Below are positions 6,614-13,226 of a DNA stretch of 25,271 nucleotides, piece after piece. Both the position numbers and the translations under genes were made by a program. Every line of letters starts with the position of its first letter. Position 1 is the stretch's first letter. The notes beneath the pieces are model-generated. The model saw nothing but the letters and a program-made list of their open reading frames with translations. It was not told the origin of the DNA and ran no database searches. The stretch lies in NCBI GenBank assembly GCA_964585225.1, contig CAZPCZ010000011.1:1-25271 (forward strand), read 5' to 3'. The DNA comes from CAZPCZ01 sp964585225. Its GTDB lineage: Bacteria; Patescibacteriota; Patescibacteriia; JACPHY01.

Positions 6614-8005
6614 ATGCCGAGGATTGCGACAGTACTGTACGCCTGTACAAAATGTGAGGCCCAGCACCCGAAATGGCTCGGGCAGTGTTCGACCTGCGGG
6701 GGTTGGGGAACGCTCACGCCAGGAACCACGCCGACTCGACCGAGTGTCGCGCATGCCCGGATTGATCTGAAGAGTATCCCAACGATCGGCGAGGTCTCGG
6801 CCACCGCGGTGCCCCGACGTCGCACCGGGCTCAGTGAGTTCGACGACGCGATCGGAGGCGGGATCGTCCCCGGGAGTCTCCTCCTCCTCGCCGGGGAGCC
6901 GGGGATCGGGAAATCCACGCTCGCGCTCCAGGTGGCAGCAGCAGTCGCTGCGAAGGCGGAAAAGACCCCAGGGGTCATTTTGTTGGGTGGGACCCCTGGG
7001 GTCTTTTCCGGGGAGGTGCTTTACGTGAGCGGTGAGGAAACCGCGGAGCAAATCCGCGGGCGAGCGGAGCGGCTCGGCTGTCTCGCGCCGACCCTACGCG
7101 TGCTCACGACGACGGACGGCGCGACTGCCGCAGCGGCAATCGAACGGCTCCGACCTGCGCTCGCGATCGTCGACTCCATCCAGACGCTCACGCTCCCAGA
7201 CCTCCCGAGCGACGCTGGCGGCGTCGCGCAGGTCAGGACGCTCGCAAGCCTACTGCTCTCCACCGCGAAGACGACCGGGGTTCCCATCCTCCTCACGGGA
7301 CACGTCACAAAGGACGGCGCGATCGCCGGCCCGAAGACGCTCGAGCACCTCGTGGATCAGGTCGCGGTGCTCGAAGGCGAACCGGCATCTGATCTCCGCG
7401 TTATTCGCACGACGAAAAACCGCTTCGGCCCGACCGACGTCGTCGGTGTGTTCACGATGACCGAGCACGGATTCACCGCGTGCAAAGATCCGTCCGCGGC
7501 GTTCCTCGGCGGCCGCACCGAGATGACCCCGGGGCGATCGGTGAGCGCGACGGTCCTCGGGAACCGCGTGCTCCTCGTCGAGGTGCAGGCGCTCGTCACA
7601 CGCTCCGCGTTCGGACAACCGCAACGCCGCTCGGTCGGCGTGGACGTGAATCGTCTCCACCTCCTCCTCGCGGTCCTCGCGCGCCACGGCAAGGTGAATC
7701 TCAGCTCGTCCGACGTCCACGTCGCGACCGTCGGGGGGTTCCGCATTGACGATCCCGCGTCTGACCTCGCAGTGGTCGCCGCGCTCGCATCCGCGGCGGC
7801 AGACCGACCATTGCCGTTCGATGCCTGCATCGGTGAGGTTGGTCTCGACGGATCCGTTCGTCCCACCAGGAACATCGAGCGGCGTATCCAGGAAGCGGTC
7901 CGCGTCGGCCTCACACGTATCGCTGCCGCTGGCGAGATCCGCGTGCCCGGTGCAACGGTGACGAAAATTTCCTCAGTCGGTGCGCTCGTCAGTACGCTCG
8001 GGTAA
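6614..8005 (+). CDS. radA: DNA repair/recombination protein RadA (Sms)
   Basis: A 463-residue RadA. The ATG at 6614 (context cctgctATG) is chosen because the zinc finger then begins where it should; an upstream in-frame ATG at 6533 would add 27 residues overlapping the decayed radA copy. Visible parts: C4 zinc finger with Cys11, Cys14, Cys25 and Cys28; RecA-like ATPase with Walker A GEPGIGKS (about 94-101); the RadA-specific KNRFG motif (about 268); and a C-terminal Lon-protease-like domain. RadA is a hexameric helicase that extends recombination intermediates and is important in natural transformation. Odd: residues about 115-132, between Walker A and EVLYVSGEE, are an insertion encoded by a perfect inverted repeat (6957-7010). 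In other RadA proteins these two blocks are close together, so the insertion lies in a surface loop. Confidence 0.95.
   Translation: MPRIATVLYACTKCEAQHPKWLGQCSTCGGWGTLTPGTTPTRPSVAHARIDLKSIPTIGEVSATAVPRRRTGLSEFDDAIGGGIVPGSLLLLAGEPGIGKSTLALQVAAAVAAKAEKTPGVILLGGTPGVFSGEVLYVSGEETAEQIRGRAERLGCLAPTLRVLTTTDGATAAAAIERLRPALAIVDSIQTLTLPDLPSDAGGVAQVRTLASLLLSTAKTTGVPILLTGHVTKDGAIAGPKTLEHLVDQVAVLEGEPASDLRVIRTTKNRFGPTDVVGVFTMTEHGFTACKDPSAAFLGGRTEMTPGRSVSATVLGNRVLLVEVQALVTRSAFGQPQRRSVGVDVNRLHLLLAVLARHGKVNLSSSDVHVATVGGFRIDDPASDLAVVAALASAAADRPLPFDACIGEVGLDGSVRPTRNIERRIQEAVRVGLTRIAAAGEIRVPGATVTKISSVGALVSTLG
6957..7010. repeat. In-frame palindromic insertion inside radA
   Basis: Perfect 20-bp arms (6957-6976 and 6991-7010) around a 14-nt loop. 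Each arm contains the near-palindrome GACCCCAGGGGTC. The element is 54 nt long (18 codons), keeps the reading frame open and encodes EKTPGVILLGGTPGVFSG. Confidence 0.9.
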
Positions 8006-8013
8006 AAAGTGAA

Positions 8014-8040
8014 GATCCCCAGTCCAGTGGACCGAGGATC
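8014..8040. repeat. Hairpin downstream of radA stop
   Basis: GATCC-cca-GTCC-agt-GGAC-cga-GGATC, a two-part stem with a symmetric internal loop, 9 nt after the radA stop codon and between the convergent radA and dksA-like genes. There is no T tract on either side, so it is only a possible transcript 3' end. Confidence 0.45.
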
Positions 8041-8087
8041 GTTGCATGCGTGACCTCCTTGATGAGGTAGCGGAGTCTGGCCGCTCG

Positions 8088-8483
8088 CTATGCGGTGGCG
8101 GCAATGCTGGCGCGGCCGGTGACGAACCGCCGCGGCGACCTCGTGAGCTCGAGGAGCGTCTGGCAGCGGAAGCATCGCCGCGCGCTCGGGAGAACCTTGA
8201 GCCGATCAAGCGGGATCGGCTCGCCGCAGTCCTCATCGACACAGGTGATGAGCTCGCCGCGCTCCACGCGTTCGAGCACGAAACGGAGGTTCTGGCGTTC
8301 CTCCGTCAACCGACTGACGCGGTGGAGTCCGACCGCATCATCGTTGTGCGCGAGATCGTCGTGCGCCGTCACCCGTCCGGTGTCATCCGCCATGTGCGAC
8401 GGAACCCCCCGGAGCTCACGCTCGATCTGCGCGAGCCGCTTGACGACGCACCCCCTGAGATCGAATCCTCGCTTCTTCGCCAT
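8088..8483 (-). CDS. DksA/TraR-family zinc-finger protein
   Basis: A 131-residue protein. The ATG at 8481-8483 is chosen because GGGAGG sits 8 nt upstream; the longer open frame to 8624 has no such signal. The helical N-terminal part (about 12-77) leads into a C4 zinc finger with Cys81, Cys86, Cys104 and Cys107, followed by a short tail. The context ALERVERGE..CGEPIPLDRLKVLPSARRC..CQ (paraphrased) is the DksA/TraR signature. These proteins bind the secondary channel of RNA polymerase and adjust initiation. Odd: the first knuckle is C-x4-C (CVDEDC) where the family normally has C-x2-C, and the coiled-coil arm is short. It is transcribed alone, convergent with radA and behind a terminator that follows recG. 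Confidence 0.85.
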   Translation of the reverse strand: MAKKRGFDLRGCVVKRLAQIERELRGVPSHMADDTGRVTAHDDLAHNDDAVGLHRVSRLTEERQNLRFVLERVERGELITCVDEDCGEPIPLDRLKVLPSARRCFRCQTLLELTRSPRRFVTGRASIAATA

Positions 8484-8491
8484 GCGCATGC

Positions 8492-8497
8492 CCTCCC
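8492..8497 (-). promoter_or_regulatory. Shine-Dalgarno of the dksA-like gene
   Basis: GGGAGG on the minus strand, 8 nt before the ATG at 8483. It decides the start and is one of only two clear Shine-Dalgarno sites in the window. Confidence 0.75.
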
Positions 8498-8590
8498 CTG
8501 GTGTGGGTGGTCCGTGTTCCAACGAACACCCGGCGCCGATCGGCATGTCGATCGGCACCGTGCGACGAGGCGTTCTCATGGAAACGCGGG

Positions 8591-8617
8591 AAAGAAAAAA
8601 GAGCCAGCGTGCTGGCC
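8591..8617 (-). terminator. Rho-independent terminator after recG
   Basis: On the minus strand GCCAGC-ac-GCTGGC is followed directly by TCTTTTTTCTTT. It lies about 130 nt past the recG stop and upstream of the dksA-like gene, so it would end the recG transcript. Confidence 0.75.
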
Positions 8618-8703
8618 GTCGCATGGAGGTATCGTACTCCCGTCTATTTCCATGTCAAATGCGCTCCATTGAGCGCTTTTCCGACCCACATCCACAGCAC
8701 AAC

Positions 8704-8745
8704 ATGGTTCAAATCGACTCACGATCGTGAGGCGATTTGAACCAT
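8704..8745. repeat. 42-bp near-perfect palindrome behind recG
   Basis: Arms ATGGTTCAAATCG / CGATTTGAACCAT with inner CTCAC-GATC-GTGAG and a single A/G mismatch. It begins 5 nt after the recG stop codon. It could protect or process the recG mRNA 3' end; it has no T run of its own. Confidence 0.85.
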
Positions 8746-8749
8746 CTCC

Positions 8750-10903
8750 TCACTCGAGGTGTGCGACCGCCATGGGTTCGACCGCCGTGGCATACGAGCG
8801 AGCGACCGCGCGCTGCACGCGGCGGAGGAAGGACGGGTCCATGGTCGCGTACCGGAGCTCGGGCCAGCCGGACTGCGTCGTCCCCATGATCGCACCCGGA
8901 CCACGCTCTGCAAGGTCGAGCTCTGCGAGTCGGAACCCGTCCGTGCACTCGGCGACGCGACGGAGCCGCTCGATCACCGCAATATCCTCGCTCCGCGTGG
9001 TGAGGAAGCACGTCCCCGCGTACGTACCACGCCCGACGCGACCGCGGAGCTGATGGAGCTGCGCGAGGCCAAATCGTTCCGCATCCTCCACGACCATAAT
9101 CGTTGCATTCGGTTGATCGACCCCCACCTCGATGACCGTCGTCGCAACGAGCACCGCGATGCTGCCGTCCCCGAACGCTCCCATGATCGCGCGCTGCTCT
9201 TCCCGACGCATGCGTCCGTGGAGGACACCGATGGACACATCGGGGAACGCGCGCTGCGCGCGCTCGAGCGCCCCCTCAACCGCCGCGACCTCTGATGCGC
9301 CTCCTGCTCGACCTCCCTCCACCCCGTCGAATGACGGAGCGGCGTCGATCTTCGGACACACGATGAACACCTGGCGTCCAGCCGCGATGTCCGCGCGGAT
9401 GGATCGCGTCATCGCCATGCGATCCGCCGGCATCACCACCGAGGTCCGCACCGGCGTCCGACTCATGGGGAGCTCATCGAGAACGGAGACGTCGAGATCG
9501 CCGAGGAGTGTGAGGTTCAGGGTTCGCGGAATCGGCGTCGCGGTCATACTCAAGAGGTGCGGCATCGCCCTGCTCTGCTGCTCTGCTGCTCTGCTGCCGC
9601 CTGCCCTGCTGCCCGCGGCCTTGCCCCGTAACGCAGCGCGCTGCTCGACGCCGAAGCGGTGTTGCTCGTCAACAATTGCGAGCGCCAGGCGATGGAACCG
9701 CGCGCGCGAGGTCAGGATGGCGTGCGTGCCGATGATCACCTGGACCGATCCGCTCTGGACTTCCTTGGCGAGCGCACGGGGTTCCGTCGCTGCCCCGTCA
9801 ATGCGCTGCTCGGAGCGCGTCCACAACGCGACGCGGATGCCGAGCGGTGCAAGCCAACGCGTGAACACCGCTGCCTGCTGCGCCGCAAGCACTTCGGTCG
9901 GCGCGAGGTACGCTGCCTGGAATCCGGCGCGCACGACGCTCGCCGCTGCGATCGCCGCCACCACGGTCTTGCCGGAGCCCACATCTCCATTGAGAAGCCG
10001 TTGCATGGGACGTATGGAAGCTTGAAGCCTGAAGCCTGAAGCCTGAAGCTGCGACTGAGCGGAGTCACCCCCCGCGAGGTCGCGAAGAACTTCCCCCACC
10101 GCTCGTTCCTGTGCGTCGGTCAACGAGAACGGAAGCTGTGTAACAAATGCTCGCGTCGCCTCCCCATCGAGTGAAACGCGGGGCGCATCCGCCTGCTCGA
10201 GCTCCTCGCGGGAGGCCCGGACGCGCTGGAGGTACGTGAAGAGCTCCTCGAACGAAAACCGCGCCCGCGCAGCGGCGAGCGCATCGGGATCAGACGGGAA
10301 GTGAAGTTCACGGACCGCCGCGGCGATACCGACGAGCTGCTCGGCTCGACGGACGTCGGCAGACAGCAGGTCCGGAAGCGCGGCGGCGAGCGCGAGCGCC
10401 GCGTGCGCGAGGATACGAAACTGCTTTTGCGAAATTCCGGAAGTCAACGCGTACACCGGTACGAGCCGGCCAGCATGCAACGTCGTCGACTGATCGCGTT
10501 CGATGATCGGGTTCTGGAGGTGAAACCCGTACGTGTCGGCGCTCATCGTCCCTGCAACGACGACCGGCGTTCCCTGACGGAACGCGTAGGCGAGGTACGG
10601 CTGCTGGAACCAGACGCAGCGGATGCTCCCGGTCGCGTCACTCACGAGCGCCTCGGTGAGGAGCATGCGTCGGCGCGGCGACCGACGGTTCTGAATCGTC
10701 ACGATGCGTCCGCGCACGACCGCTCGCTGACCAACCCGGAGGTCCCGAATGGGGGTCACTACTCGCAAATCCTCATGCCGAACCGGCGTGTGGAGGAGGA
10801 GATCGCGAACCGTCGCAATCCCAAGCCGCTTCAACGGCCCCGCAAGCCGCTTCGCGTACGGGTGGATCGCAGCGACGGATTGATCAACGGAGAATTGCGT
10901 CAT
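8750..10903 (-). CDS. recG: ATP-dependent DNA helicase RecG
   Basis: A 717-residue RecG, of usual length. Domains in order: an N-terminal region with helix-hairpin-helix-like KRLGIATVRDLLLHTP, the wedge OB-fold (about 55-160), then SF2 helicase motor with Walker A GDVGSGKT (about 306-313), Walker B/motif II DEQH (about 409), motif III MTATPIPRT, and the RecA-like second lobe with the family's QLRGRVGRG motif VI. RecG remodels stalled replication forks and branched recombination intermediates. Its ATG overlaps the stop of the preceding four-TM gene (ATGA), so the two are translationally coupled. Odd: two low-complexity in-frame insertions, one just before Walker A and one between DEQH and MTATPIP, both made of tandem DNA words. 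Confidence 0.95.
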   Translation of the reverse strand: MTQFSVDQSVAAIHPYAKRLAGPLKRLGIATVRDLLLHTPVRHEDLRVVTPIRDLRVGQRAVVRGRIVTIQNRRSPRRRMLLTEALVSDATGSIRCVWFQQPYLAYAFRQGTPVVVAGTMSADTYGFHLQNPIIERDQSTTLHAGRLVPVYALTSGISQKQFRILAHAALALAAALPDLLSADVRRAEQLVGIAAAVRELHFPSDPDALAAARARFSFEELFTYLQRVRASREELEQADAPRVSLDGEATRAFVTQLPFSLTDAQERAVGEVLRDLAGGDSAQSQLQASGFRLQASIRPMQRLLNGDVGSGKTVVAAIAAASVVRAGFQAAYLAPTEVLAAQQAAVFTRWLAPLGIRVALWTRSEQRIDGAATEPRALAKEVQSGSVQVIIGTHAILTSRARFHRLALAIVDEQHRFGVEQRAALRGKAAGSRAGGSRAAEQQSRAMPHLLSMTATPIPRTLNLTLLGDLDVSVLDELPMSRTPVRTSVVMPADRMAMTRSIRADIAAGRQVFIVCPKIDAAPSFDGVEGGRAGGASEVAAVEGALERAQRAFPDVSIGVLHGRMRREEQRAIMGAFGDGSIAVLVATTVIEVGVDQPNATIMVVEDAERFGLAQLHQLRGRVGRGTYAGTCFLTTRSEDIAVIERLRRVAECTDGFRLAELDLAERGPGAIMGTTQSGWPELRYATMDPSFLRRVQRAVARSYATAVEPMAVAHLE
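9569..9620. repeat. ctgctctg tandem words inside recG
   Basis: Three to four copies of an octamer-like unit ctgctctg followed by degenerate ctgccgc/ctgccct words. They encode an Ala/Gly/Ser/Arg-rich insertion between motif II and motif III that is not expected in RecG. Confidence 0.75.
10018..10050. repeat. GAAGCCT heptamer tandem repeat inside recG
   Basis: Nearly four copies of GAAGCCT (10024-10030, 10031-10037, 10038-10044, 10045-10050 partial) preceded by AAGCTT. They are read in frame as QLQASGFRLQAS, just upstream of the Walker A motif, where other RecG proteins have a short joint. Confidence 0.85.
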
Positions 10904-11787
10904 GCCGACGCCTGTTTCCGAATTTCGATCTTCCGCTCATTGCTCCGTGGGTAATCCACGAATACCCCAACGCGGAACTCCGATTCCGCGGGACGCACGC
11001 GACCCCGCGTAATGGATTCTTCTGGGTAGTACGGGAGCTTGCCGATGGAACGGAAGAGGTTCATCTCAACCTCAAATCCAAATGTCCGCTCGTTCCAAAT
11101 GTAGAGATCGAGATCTCGGATGAGCAGGAGGAGCAGGACGACAGAACTCGCAATGAAGACGGTCACCACATCGAAGAAGGACTCGCCGGTTCGGAGTCCG
11201 TACAACGAGCCAATGACGAGCGCTCCGAGCGCGAACAGTACCGTCCACGAAAATGCGGAGAGCGATTTCGTGCCGAGCCCGATGAGCTGCTGGCGAGCGA
11301 GCGTGATCGCATCGAGCTCCCCCATGATGACCTGGTGGACCGAAGAACGATCGGTATGGTATGGAAAATTCCGGACGACCTCTGCCGCCGCCTCGAATTC
11401 CGGAATGGTGCCCCTCGCGTAGTCAATGATCTCGTAGTCGAAGGTGCGCCGCAGGTAGACATCGATGCGTTCTGCGAGTACGTGGGCCGCAGCAGGATCG
11501 TACATGGTCGCAGACCGATGGAGCGCCATCCATCCGGACGTTTCCGACGCCAGGATGTTCTTCACGTTCGTGTAATCAGTGCTCGTGACGTAGATGAAGA
11601 ACCCCGCGATGATGCCGAAGAGGAATGTCGTGATCGTCAACGTCGTCCCACCGAGTTCCGAGGGGATGAACTCCGTCGGCAGCACGAAGAGCAACCCAAC
11701 GAAGATCGCCAACGAGAGGAAGAACGCGTACTGTGTCTGGAGTACTTTCGGCATCCCCCAGAGATCAACCTGTTGCTTCTGTGCCAT
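10900..11787 (-). CDS. Four-TM membrane protein, bestrophin/DUF4239-like layout
   Basis: A 295-residue protein with two pairs of TM helices at about 21-40, 48-68, 177-197 and 203-223. They are separated by a soluble helical region (about 70-175) containing the pattern EIIDYARGTIPEFEAA. A soluble C-terminal tail carries FGFEVEMNLFRSIGKLPYYP. The two-hairpin arrangement with a long helical middle resembles DUF4239/bestrophin-like channel proteins, but I cannot confirm family membership by eye. The start is well supported: AAGGAG lies 8 nt upstream of the ATG. Its stop overlaps the recG start (ATGA). The pairing with recG is probably a conserved operon order of convenience rather than a functional link. 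Confidence 0.8.
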   Translation of the reverse strand: MAQKQQVDLWGMPKVLQTQYAFFLSLAIFVGLLFVLPTEFIPSELGGTTLTITTFLFGIIAGFFIYVTSTDYTNVKNILASETSGWMALHRSATMYDPAAAHVLAERIDVYLRRTFDYEIIDYARGTIPEFEAAAEVVRNFPYHTDRSSVHQVIMGELDAITLARQQLIGLGTKSLSAFSWTVLFALGALVIGSLYGLRTGESFFDVVTVFIASSVVLLLLLIRDLDLYIWNERTFGFEVEMNLFRSIGKLPYYPEESITRGRVRPAESEFRVGVFVDYPRSNERKIEIRKQASA

Positions 11788-11795
11788 ACGACAAC

Positions 11796-11801
11796 TCCTT
11801 G
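11796..11801 (-). promoter_or_regulatory. Shine-Dalgarno of the four-TM gene
   Basis: AAGGAG on the minus strand, 8 nt before the ATG at 11787; unusually clear for this window. Confidence 0.75.
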
Positions 11802-11821
11802 CGAAAGATGATCGTCAATTT

Positions 11822-11851
11822 TCCGCCAGAGGCGGATCCGCCTCTGGCGGA
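11822..11851. repeat. 30-bp perfect palindrome, copy 1
   Basis: The half-site is TCCGCCAGAGGCGGA, followed by its exact reverse complement. An identical copy sits at 13233-13262 inside a tRNA-Ser fragment, and a decayed copy is at 11895-11924. The copy lies between the four-TM gene and the tRNA-Arg fragments. Confidence 0.95.
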
Positions 11852-11894
11852 GAAATCCGAAATTTAAAATCTCAAAGTGCCCCCGCCAAGAATC

Positions 11895-11924
11895 TCCGCC
11901 GAAGGCGGATGCGCCTCTGGCGCA
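11895..11924. repeat. 30-bp palindrome family, decayed copy
   Basis: Same length and layout as the perfect copy at 11822 with four substitutions (the half-site reads TCCGCCGAAGGCGGA), so it is no longer a perfect palindrome. Confidence 0.75.
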
Positions 11925-11976
11925 GAACCACTCAAACACATTCGCTCTATGAATGTGCGCCTCTCTGTACAAATCT

Positions 11977-12026
11977 GCCCCCGCATGGAATCGAACCACG
12001 GTCTCAGGTTCCGCAAACCTGCACTC
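11977..12026 (-). pseudogene. Truncated tRNA-Arg 3' half, copy 1
   Basis: Covers the end of the D-stem, the anticodon arm (GCG), the T-arm and the 3' acceptor strand of tRNA-Arg, with two changes near the 3' end. The 5' acceptor strand and D-loop are missing; palindromic spacer DNA takes their place, so it cannot fold as a tRNA. Confidence 0.85.
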
Positions 12027-12117
12027 CCCGCCAAAAGCCACTGCAATTTGGCGGGCCCGCCACAATGCCATGCTCCGCATGGCTTTGGGCGGGTATCCTC
12101 GTCCGCACCACCCCACT

Positions 12118-12167
12118 GCCCCTGCGTGGAATCGAACCACGGTCTCAGGTTCCGCAAACCTGCACTC
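12118..12167 (-). pseudogene. Truncated tRNA-Arg 3' half, copy 2
   Basis: Fifty nucleotides identical to the intact tRNA-Arg at 12259-12308, from the D-stem GAGTGC to the acceptor 3' strand. It again lacks the 5' third and abuts the CCCGCC-closed hairpin. Confidence 0.88.
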
Positions 12168-12257
12168 CCCGCCAAAAGCCACTGCAATTTGGCGGGCCCG
12201 CCACAATGCCATGCTCCGCATGGCTTTGGGCGGGTATCCTCGTCCGCACCACCCCAC

Positions 12258-12329
12258 TGCCCCTGCGTGGAATCGAACCACGGTCTCAGGTTCCGCAAAC
12301 CTGCACTCTATCCGTTGAGCTACAGGGGC
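12258..12329 (-). tRNA. tRNA-Arg (anticodon GCG)
   Basis: All arms fold: acceptor GCCCCTG/CAGGGGC, D-stem GCTC/GAGT, anticodon stem CAGGT/ACCTG with loop TTGCGGA (anticodon GCG), T-arm CGTGG-TTCGATT-CCACG and discriminator A. CCA is not encoded. A20 in the D-loop and C35 in the anticodon are the known arginine identity elements. It reads CGC and CGU without needing inosine; most bacteria use an ACG anticodon modified by TadA. The mature 5' end is directly next to the stop codon of the upstream gene. Confidence 0.93.
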
Positions 12330-12809
12330 TTACAACTTTAGCGCCCTCCCGATCGCGTCCGATGCCGATTCCTCGTGTTCCTCGTCGTTCTCCGATAGGT
12401 GCGAGCGGAGCACCTCGCGAACCTTCGCGGGATCCACTCCGGCGAGTGGGATACCGAATCGCGGACGGATACCGCGATGGTGGAGGTGGAGCTTCGGCGG
12501 AACGTCATCCTCCTTCACGATCCAAAAATCGTGGTAGTCCGCGTACGATGTGAAACGACCATCAATCGCAACGCCCTTCTCCATGAGCTCGCAGGTGAGC
12601 TCCTTCGGCGATTGTACGTCACGGAGGTAGAACACGACCGCAATCATGACGACGAGCACCGCGAAGAGGAAGTTCTTCGTCGCGAACGCGTAAATGAGCA
12701 GGGCGATCGCGATCACCGTCGTGGCGATATACCAGGCCCGTCCCCGCGCATGCTGCTCGTGCTCCGGGAACGTCCAAGAGAGGAGGGTGGTGCCGTGCTG
12801 ATCCGGCAT
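12330..12809 (-). CDS. Conserved two-TM protein with C-terminal PH-like soluble part
   Basis: A 159-residue protein. A polar N-terminus with the pattern LLSWTFPEHEQHARGRAWY leads to two adjacent TM helices (about 27-61), then a soluble domain (about 65-140) with strand-rich segments such as GVAIDGRFTSYADYHDFWIV and KLHLHHRG, and an acidic tail. Small proteins with this WtfPEy..h.R...Wy start are common in Patescibacteria and are of unknown function; the soluble part could be a PH-like fold (inference). Its TAA stop is immediately followed by the first base of tRNA-Arg, so both must share a transcript, and tRNA 5' processing would cut right at the end of this mRNA. Confidence 0.82.
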   Translation of the reverse strand: MPDQHGTTLLSWTFPEHEQHARGRAWYIATTVIAIALLIYAFATKNFLFAVLVVMIAVVFYLRDVQSPKELTCELMEKGVAIDGRFTSYADYHDFWIVKEDDVPPKLHLHHRGIRPRFGIPLAGVDPAKVREVLRSHLSENDEEHEESASDAIGRALKL

Positions 12810-12925
12810 ATCCGCGTTGACCTCGTCACCAATGATGACCTACTATGAGCGTAGCAAGACGAGTGACCAACCGCAAGCGGATCGCTCGAAGCCTGCGGCT
12901 TGTAGCTATTCGCTTGCAGCTCGAT

Positions 12926-13012
12926 GGAGAGGTGGCCGAGTGGCTGAAGGCGGCACCGTGCTAAGGTGTTAGCTCCGCAAGGGGCTCGAGGGTTCGAATC
13001 CCTCCCTCTCCG
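12926..13012 (+). tRNA. tRNA-Ser (anticodon GCT)
   Basis: Acceptor GGAGAGG/CCTCTCC, D-stem GCC/GGC, anticodon stem GCACC/GGTGT with loop GTGCTAA (anticodon GCT), long variable arm AGCTCC-GCAA-GGGGCT, T-arm GAGGG-TTCGAAT-CCCTC and discriminator G. CCA is not encoded. Class II shape as expected for serine. Confidence 0.95.
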
Positions 13013-13051
13013 TCTTACTCGAAATTTCGACATTTCGATCTATCGAGTTTG

Positions 13052-13130
13052 GGTGGGGTGGCCGAGTCATGACGTTTCCGGAGCGGAGGGTTGCGCCGAA
13101 TGGCAAGGCACCAAAACCTTTTCATGGAAC
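13052..13130 (+). pseudogene. Degenerate tRNA-Ser 5' fragment region
   Basis: GGTGGGGTGGCCGAGT at 13052-13067 matches the 5' acceptor and start of the D-arm of a tRNA-Ser (compare GGTGGGGTG at 13131), then breaks off. Further on, GGAGGGT-TG-CGCCGAATGGCAAGGC (13085-13109) again looks like a tRNA acceptor 5' strand and D-arm. No anticodon arm can be drawn convincingly, so this is tRNA debris rather than a working gene. Confidence 0.4.
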
Positions 13131-13215
13131 GGTGGGGTGCGAGAGTGGCTTATTCGGCCAGTCTTGAAAACTGGTGACCTGAAAGGGTCCGTGAGTTCGA
13201 ATCTCACCCCCACCG
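13131..13215 (+). tRNA. tRNA-Ser (anticodon TGA)
   Basis: Acceptor GGTGGGG/CCCCACC, D-stem CGA/TCG, anticodon stem CCAGT/ACTGG with loop CTTGAAA (anticodon TGA), long variable arm GACC-TGAAAG-GGTC, T-arm GTGAG-TTCGAAT-CTCAC and discriminator G. CCA is not encoded. Confidence 0.95.
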
Positions 13216-13226
13216 TTCTGTGCGGA

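Larger units (their letters stand above)
11977..12258. repeat. Two tandem 141-bp units carrying a tRNA 3' half and a double hairpin
   Basis: Units 11977-12117 and 12118-12258 differ at only two visible positions; the period continues into the intact tRNA-Arg at 12259. Each unit has 50 nt identical to the 3' part of tRNA-Arg, then a 91-nt spacer. Read on the minus strand, the spacer folds into two hairpins, both closed by CCCGCC/GGCGGG: one with an inner GCCATGC-gga-GCATGGC stem, the other with CCCGCCAAA/TTTGGCGGG and an 11-nt loop. Confidence 0.95.

Noticed and set aside
6533..8005. RadA starting at 6533
   Set aside because: The extra 27 residues overlap the decayed radA copy and do not match the normal RadA N-terminus; the ATG at 6614 places the zinc finger correctly.
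8046..8672. Plus-strand 208-codon gene between radA and recG
   Set aside because: It is antisense to the dksA-like gene, whose zinc finger and Shine-Dalgarno are clear.
11977..12167. Functional split or permuted tRNA-Arg
   Set aside because: The 3' halves lack any matching free 5' half nearby and break at the D-stem, not at the anticodon loop; an intact tRNA-Arg is adjacent.
11977..12329. CRISPR array
   Set aside because: The period is 141 bp, the units are whole identical copies with tRNA sequence, there are no unique spacers and no cas genes.
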